Source of the DNA: JAYEJW01 sp034716535
GTDB taxonomy: Bacteria; Pseudomonadota; Gammaproteobacteria; Chromatiales; Chromatiaceae
DNA: 9,370 bases
Assembly (NCBI GenBank): GCA_034716535.1
Contig: JAYEJW010000399.1
Span: 1 to 9,370 of the forward strand
Reading direction: 5' to 3'
In this document: positions 6,986-9,370 of the stretch, piece by piece
Numbering within the stretch: the first letter of the stretch is position 1
Layout: each line of letters begins with the position of its first letter
Made by a program: the position numbers and the translations under genes
Notes under the pieces: model-generated
Seen by the model: the letters and a program-made list of their open reading frames with translations, nothing else
Told to the model about the DNA's origin: nothing
The model's database searches: none

Positions 6986-7249
6986 ATGGGATTGTTGGAC
7001 TATTTCCGTTCATCACGCAGCAGGGGTTCCGCCTCCGTCGCCAAGGAGCGCCTGCAGATCCTTGTGGCCCACGACCGGGCGGAGCGACACCGCCCGTCCT
7101 ACCTGCCGAAGTTGCAGCGGGAGATCTTGGAGGTCATCCGCAGGTATGTGGAGGTGGACATGAATGCCGTCTCCGTCAACTACGAGCAGGAGGACAGTCG
7201 GGAGATCCTGGAGCTCAACATCGTTCTGCCCGATGCGGCCCACCAGTAG
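6986..7249 (+). CDS. minE: Cell division topological specificity factor MinE
   Basis: An 87-residue protein that stimulates MinD ATPase and confines MinCD activity to the poles. Its N-terminal amphipathic membrane-binding segment is MGLLDYF (1-7). The anti-MinCD contact region follows (about 16-32, ASVAKERLQILVAHDRA) and then the C-terminal dimer domain (about 37-84) with YLPKLQREILEVIRRYV and ILELNIVLP. Length matches E. coli MinE (88). The Shine-Dalgarno GGGGGTGAG overlaps the end of minD, with a three-base gap between genes, so translation is likely coupled. The stop codon lies directly beside the stop of the small - strand frame. No intrinsic terminator follows on +. Confidence 0.98.
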   Translation: MGLLDYFRSSRSRGSASVAKERLQILVAHDRAERHRPSYLPKLQREILEVIRRYVEVDMNAVSVNYEQEDSREILELNIVLPDAAHQ

Positions 7250-7366
7250 CTAGGCGATCGCGTCGTTTTGGCTCCCAAGGGCGAGGATGAATCCGCCGGT
7301 CAGGGCGGCGACGATGATGCCCGCGATCGTCAGTGCGTCGAAGATCATTAATGCTTCAAAGATCAT
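7250..7366 (-). CDS. Predicted 38-residue single-helix membrane peptide
   Basis: A small reading frame not recognised as any known family. It starts at ATG 7366 and ends with TAG at 7252-7250, beside the minE stop. The product opens with a tandem six-residue repeat, MIFEAL then MIFDAL. It continues as a strongly hydrophobic helix (about 11-31, rich in Ile, Ala, Leu and Gly, with A20/G24 and A21/G25 small-residue spacing) and ends with a short polar tail SQNDAIA. Such a peptide should insert in the inner membrane and could pack against a partner helix. Support for translation: a perfect GGAGG (7379-7375) eight bases before the ATG, a promoter candidate about 110 bases upstream, and position in an otherwise gene-free gap. 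It could be a small subunit, a stress peptide or a type I toxin; there is no evidence to choose. Coding status is inferred only from these signals. Confidence 0.55.
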   Translation of the reverse strand: MIFEALMIFDALTIAGIIVAALTGGFILALGSQNDAIA

Positions 7367-7475
7367 GGGTCGTGCCTCCGATCTAGGTGACCGATTCGCT
7401 TTCGTAGCGAAGCTAGCGTTCGTCCACGGATATCCGGGGACGATTCCTATTCTCCCCCCGATGCGTAACAGAAGG

Positions 7476-7503
7476 ATTACACCAAGTACTAATATTGTGA
7501 CAA
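7476..7503 (-). promoter_or_regulatory. Putative sigma-70 promoter for small peptide
   Basis: Reading the - strand, TTGTCA (7503-7498) and TGTAAT (7481-7476) are separated by 16 bases, matching the -35 (TTGACA) at five of six and the -10 (TATAAT) at four of six positions. The surrounding DNA is AT-rich. Transcription would start near 7468, leaving a leader of about 100 bases before the small peptide ATG. The prediction is by eye. Confidence 0.4.
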
Positions 7504-7504
7504 T
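7494..7504. promoter_or_regulatory. Operator-like palindrome over the -35
   Basis: ATTGT and ACAAT (7494-7498 and 7500-7504) form a perfect five-base inverted repeat around a single G. It covers the -35 of the promoter candidate, as a repressor site would. It is short and could occur by chance. Confidence 0.25.
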
Positions 7505-7519
7505 TTGTTACGGCCTGGC

Positions 7520-7598
7520 GCATCCTGATAGACCCGGTGACGAGGCCGAAAGGGGAGCGAACCGGATGCCTAGTCTGGCGAGGGGCTTCCCGAACGCC
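7520..7598. ncRNA. Possible structured RNA with nested hairpins
   Basis: GCATCC (7520-7525) pairs with GGATGC (7564-7569), enclosing a 38-base loop in which CC-GAAA-GG forms a tetraloop hairpin. An alternative pairing CCGGT/ACCGG (7534-7538 with 7561-7565) competes with the outer stem. A second element follows: GGCG/CGCC (7577-7580 with 7595-7598) around GGG-CTT-CCC (7583-7591). The element could be read on either strand. It does not match a riboswitch class I can name with confidence; only a faint resemblance to c-di-GMP-I aptamers is seen. Confidence 0.2.
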
Positions 7599-7694
7599 GA
7601 GTTGGAACTGGCGAAGGCGTGGATTTAGGGGTCGGGTGGCTTTGCCGAGCGCAGCGCATCCTTTTCCCGGGGGGCGTGCTCTTTTGCGGAAGGC

Positions 7695-8825
7695 TCACCG
7701 TATCAGCAACTTCTCCAGGATGTGCTCGTAGATGGCCGAGAGCTGATCCAGCTCATCGACTCCGACGCGCTCGTTCACCTGGTGGATGGTGGCGTTGATG
7801 GCGCCGAGCTCGAGGACCTGGGCCCCCGTGGGGGCGATGAAACGCCCGTCCGAGGTTCCGCCGGAGGTGGAGAGCTCGGCCTCGACTCCCGTGACCTGCG
7901 CGACCGCCTCTCGGGTCGCGTCCACCAGGGCACCGGCAGGGGTGAGGAAGGGATTGCCGGACAGGCGCCAATCGAGCTCGTAGTCGAAGCCTGCCCTATC
8001 CAATATGGCGTGGACCCGGCGCTTGATGGTCTCGGCGGAGAGCTCGGTGGAGAAGCGCAGGTTGAACAGTCCGGTGAGGCCCCCCGGGATCACGTTCTCC
8101 GCCCCGGTGCCCATGCTCAGGTTGGAGATCTGGAAGCTGGTTGGGGGGAAGAAGTCGTTGCCCTGGTCCCACTCCTCCGCCACCAGCTCCGCGAGAGCGG
8201 GGGCAAACGCGTGCAGTGGGTTTTGGGCGCGCTGGGGATAGGCCACGTGCCCCTGGGTTCCGAGGACCTTCAGGGTGCCGTTGATGCTCCCACGGCGCCC
8301 GTTCTTGATGGTGTCCCCCAGCCGGATCTGGCTCGAGGGCTCACCCACCAGGCAGTAGTCTATCTTCTCCCCCCTTGCCTCCAGGACCTCGACGACTTTC
8401 ACCGTGCCGTCCGTCGCAGGCCCCTCCTCGTCGCTTGTGATCAGGTACGCGATGGAGCCCCTGTGGTCCGCGTGTTTCCGGACGAAGGCCTCCGTGGCGG
8501 TGATCATCGCCGCCAGCGCCCCCTTCATGTCGCAGGCGCCGCGGCCGTAGAGCAGACCGTCGCGGATCTGCGGCTGAAAGGGGTCGGACGTCCAGTCTTC
8601 GAGCGGCCCCGGCGGCACCACGTCCGTATGTCCGGCGAAGCAGAACAGCGGGCCACAATTACCGCGGCGGGCCCAGAGGTTGGTGACCTCGCCGAAGGAC
8701 AGGGGCTCGGTGCGGAAGCCGATGGCTCGAAGCCGCTCGGCCATCAACCTCTGGCAGCCCGCGTCCTCGGGGGTCAGGGAGGGACGGCGCATGAGCTCGC
8801 TCGCAAGCTCCAGGGTGGGGGACAT
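7695..8825 (-). CDS. dapE: Succinyl-diaminopimelate desuccinylase
   Basis: A 376-residue zinc hydrolase of the M20 peptidase fold that converts N-succinyl-LL-diaminopimelate to LL-diaminopimelate and succinate, in lysine and peptidoglycan synthesis. The metal-site motifs are complete: AGHTDVVPPG (64-73, ligand H66), GRGACDMKG (94-102, bridging D99), SDEEGPA (131-137, catalytic E133 and ligand E134), VGEPSS (160-165, E162) and ATIHQVNE (345-352, H348). TQGHVAYP (190-197) with H193 and the NPLHAF segment mark the lid/dimerisation domain. Length equals E. coli DapE (375) almost exactly. Its ATG overlaps the stop of yffB in TGATG, so translation is coupled to the upstream gene. The product should be cytoplasmic. 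Confidence 0.98.
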   Translation of the reverse strand: MSPTLELASELMRRPSLTPEDAGCQRLMAERLRAIGFRTEPLSFGEVTNLWARRGNCGPLFCFAGHTDVVPPGPLEDWTSDPFQPQIRDGLLYGRGACDMKGALAAMITATEAFVRKHADHRGSIAYLITSDEEGPATDGTVKVVEVLEARGEKIDYCLVGEPSSQIRLGDTIKNGRRGSINGTLKVLGTQGHVAYPQRAQNPLHAFAPALAELVAEEWDQGNDFFPPTSFQISNLSMGTGAENVIPGGLTGLFNLRFSTELSAETIKRRVHAILDRAGFDYELDWRLSGNPFLTPAGALVDATREAVAQVTGVEAELSTSGGTSDGRFIAPTGAQVLELGAINATIHQVNERVGVDELDQLSAIYEHILEKLLIR

Positions 8826-9169
8826 CAGCCGAGTATCTCCTTGTAGGCTGCCTCGGAGAAGCCCAGGTGGCGCAGGGCGCCTGTATCGAGCAGGGGACGG
8901 CGGATGATGGAGGGCGTTTCGAGCATTACGCGCAGGGCCGTCTCCTCGTTCATGCCCTCCTCCAGTTCAGCCGGCAGTTTGCGCCACATCATGCCGCGCC
9001 GGTTGAGCAGGTTCTCCCAGCCCAGCTCCGCCACCCAGCCGCGCAGCTGCCTCTCGTCGAGGCCCTCTTTCTTGTAGTCGTGAAACCGGTACTCGACGCC
9101 ATGCTCGTCGAGCCACTTGCGGGCCTTCTTCATGGTGTCGCAGTTGGGGATGCCGTAGAGCGTTACCAT
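8825..9169 (-). CDS. yffB: ArsC/Spx-family protein YffB
   Basis: A 114-residue thioredoxin-fold protein of the ArsC/Spx group, of the type found next to dapE in E. coli and relatives. It has the N-terminal LYGIPNCDTMKKARKWL (4-20) with a single cysteine C10. No second Cys is present, so a CxxC disulfide is impossible. The C-terminal ETPSIIRRPLL (84-94) resembles the substrate-binding end of ArsC. Family members have been proposed as glutathione-dependent thiol reductases; arsenate reduction is not established for this branch. ATG at 9169 is the start with weak Shine-Dalgarno; a GCTAC/GTAGC hairpin (9179-9196) lies just upstream. It is 57 bases downstream of dapD and overlaps dapE by one base, so the three form an operon. 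Confidence 0.93.
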   Translation of the reverse strand: MVTLYGIPNCDTMKKARKWLDEHGVEYRFHDYKKEGLDERQLRGWVAELGWENLLNRRGMMWRKLPAELEEGMNEETALRVMLETPSIIRRPLLDTGALRHLGFSEAAYKEILG

Positions 9170-9226
9170 TGACTATCAGCTACCAGTGCTTGTAGCCGGG
9201 TGGAGGCTGAGCGCTGAAAGCTCTCC

Positions 9227-9370
9227 TCAAATGTCCCGCAGCAGCTCGTTGATGCCCACCTTACTGCGGGTGCGCTCGTCCACCTGCTTGATGATCACGG
9301 CGCAGTAGAGGCTGTGGCTGCCGTCCTTTGCCGGCAGATTGCCGGGGACGACCACGGCGCCGGCGGGAAC
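9227..9370 (-). CDS. dapD: Tetrahydrodipicolinate N-succinyltransferase, C-terminal end (partial)
   Basis: The last 47 codons and stop of a - strand gene cut by the window edge. DapD transfers succinyl from succinyl-CoA to tetrahydrodipicolinate, two steps before DapE in the same pathway. The visible segment reads VPAGAVVVPGNLPAKDGSHS and then LYCAVIIKQVDERTR, ending SKVGINELLRDI. This is the conserved C-terminal tail of the family after its left-handed beta-helix, close to the E. coli DapD end. The reading frame is open to the edge and the stop is TGA at 9229-9227. The rest of the gene, including the CoA-binding hexapeptide repeats, is outside the window. Confidence 0.95.
   Translation of the reverse strand, partial: VPAGAVVVPGNLPAKDGSHSLYCAVIIKQVDERTRSKVGINELLRDI

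Larger units (their letters stand above)
7367..7694. other. Intergenic region upstream of the small peptide gene
   Basis: About 330 bases between the small membrane peptide and the end of dapE hold no convincing larger gene. The part nearest the peptide (7367-7510) is more AT-rich than the genes around it. It contains the promoter candidate, a hairpin TTCGCT/AGCGAA (7395-7400 with 7406-7411) and a perfect palindrome CGGATATCCG (7427-7436). The distal part (7517-7600) holds nested inverted repeats. No terminator with a T tract is seen for dapE (-) or minE (+). Confidence 0.5.

Noticed and set aside
7522..7570. Hammerhead ribozyme or c-di-GMP-I riboswitch
   Set aside because: CTGATAGA does not match the hammerhead CTGANGA core, and the invariant GACGCAAAGC segment of c-di-GMP-I aptamers is missing.
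7287..7628. 113-codon + strand frame in the minE-dapE gap
   Set aside because: It is antisense to the small membrane peptide and crosses the promoter region. Composition is unconvincing and there is no Shine-Dalgarno.
7722..8846. 374-codon + strand frame opposite dapE
   Set aside because: It mirrors dapE almost end to end, and dapE has complete metal-site motifs. The frame is a codon-usage shadow.

Overview
The window reads as a high-GC gammaproteobacterial chromosome, best compared with the Chromatiales/Ectothiorhodospiraceae or a pseudomonad-like lineage. This rests on very E. coli-like MinD, RecR and DnaX sequences and on two neighbourhoods: 4.5S RNA-dnaX-ybaB-recR, and dapD-yffB-dapE. 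The lineage call is inference from gene order and protein similarity recalled from memory. No phage, transposon, CRISPR or plasmid genes are visible, and most of the window is core housekeeping DNA.

Layout, left to right. From 1 to about 1670 there is a small integral-membrane protein of the CDP-archaeol synthase (CarS-like) family on the + strand, facing a metallophosphoesterase on the - strand. A short spacer follows with two inverted repeats. The second (1777-1804) looks like an intrinsic terminator placed directly before the 4.5S SRP RNA gene (1806-1920). Then come dnaX (clamp-loader tau subunit), ybaB/ebfC, recR and a HinT-type HIT hydrolase, all on + and tightly spaced: replication and recombination genes plus a nucleotide phosphoramidase. 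After a 183-bp spacer lies the complete minC-minD-minE septum-placement operon.

Between minE and dapE is a 445-bp gap. It is not empty. On the - strand it holds a previously unlisted 38-codon reading frame predicted to make a one-helix membrane peptide, with a strong GGAGG ribosome binding site, a plausible sigma-70 promoter about 110 bases upstream and an operator-like palindrome over the -35. A further part of the gap (7517-7600) has nested inverted repeats that could be a structured RNA. The right end, all on -, is the lysine/peptidoglycan set: the C-terminus of dapD (cut by the window edge), a YffB/ArsC-fold protein, and dapE overlapping it by one base.

Functionally, the window links replication (DnaX), recombination repair (RecR with YbaB), co-translational protein targeting (4.5S RNA), division-site choice (MinCDE) and diaminopimelate synthesis (DapD, DapE). 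The items most worth follow-up are the 38-residue membrane peptide with its upstream region, the possible structured RNA, the terminator-like hairpin just upstream of the SRP RNA, and the bacterial CarS-like protein.
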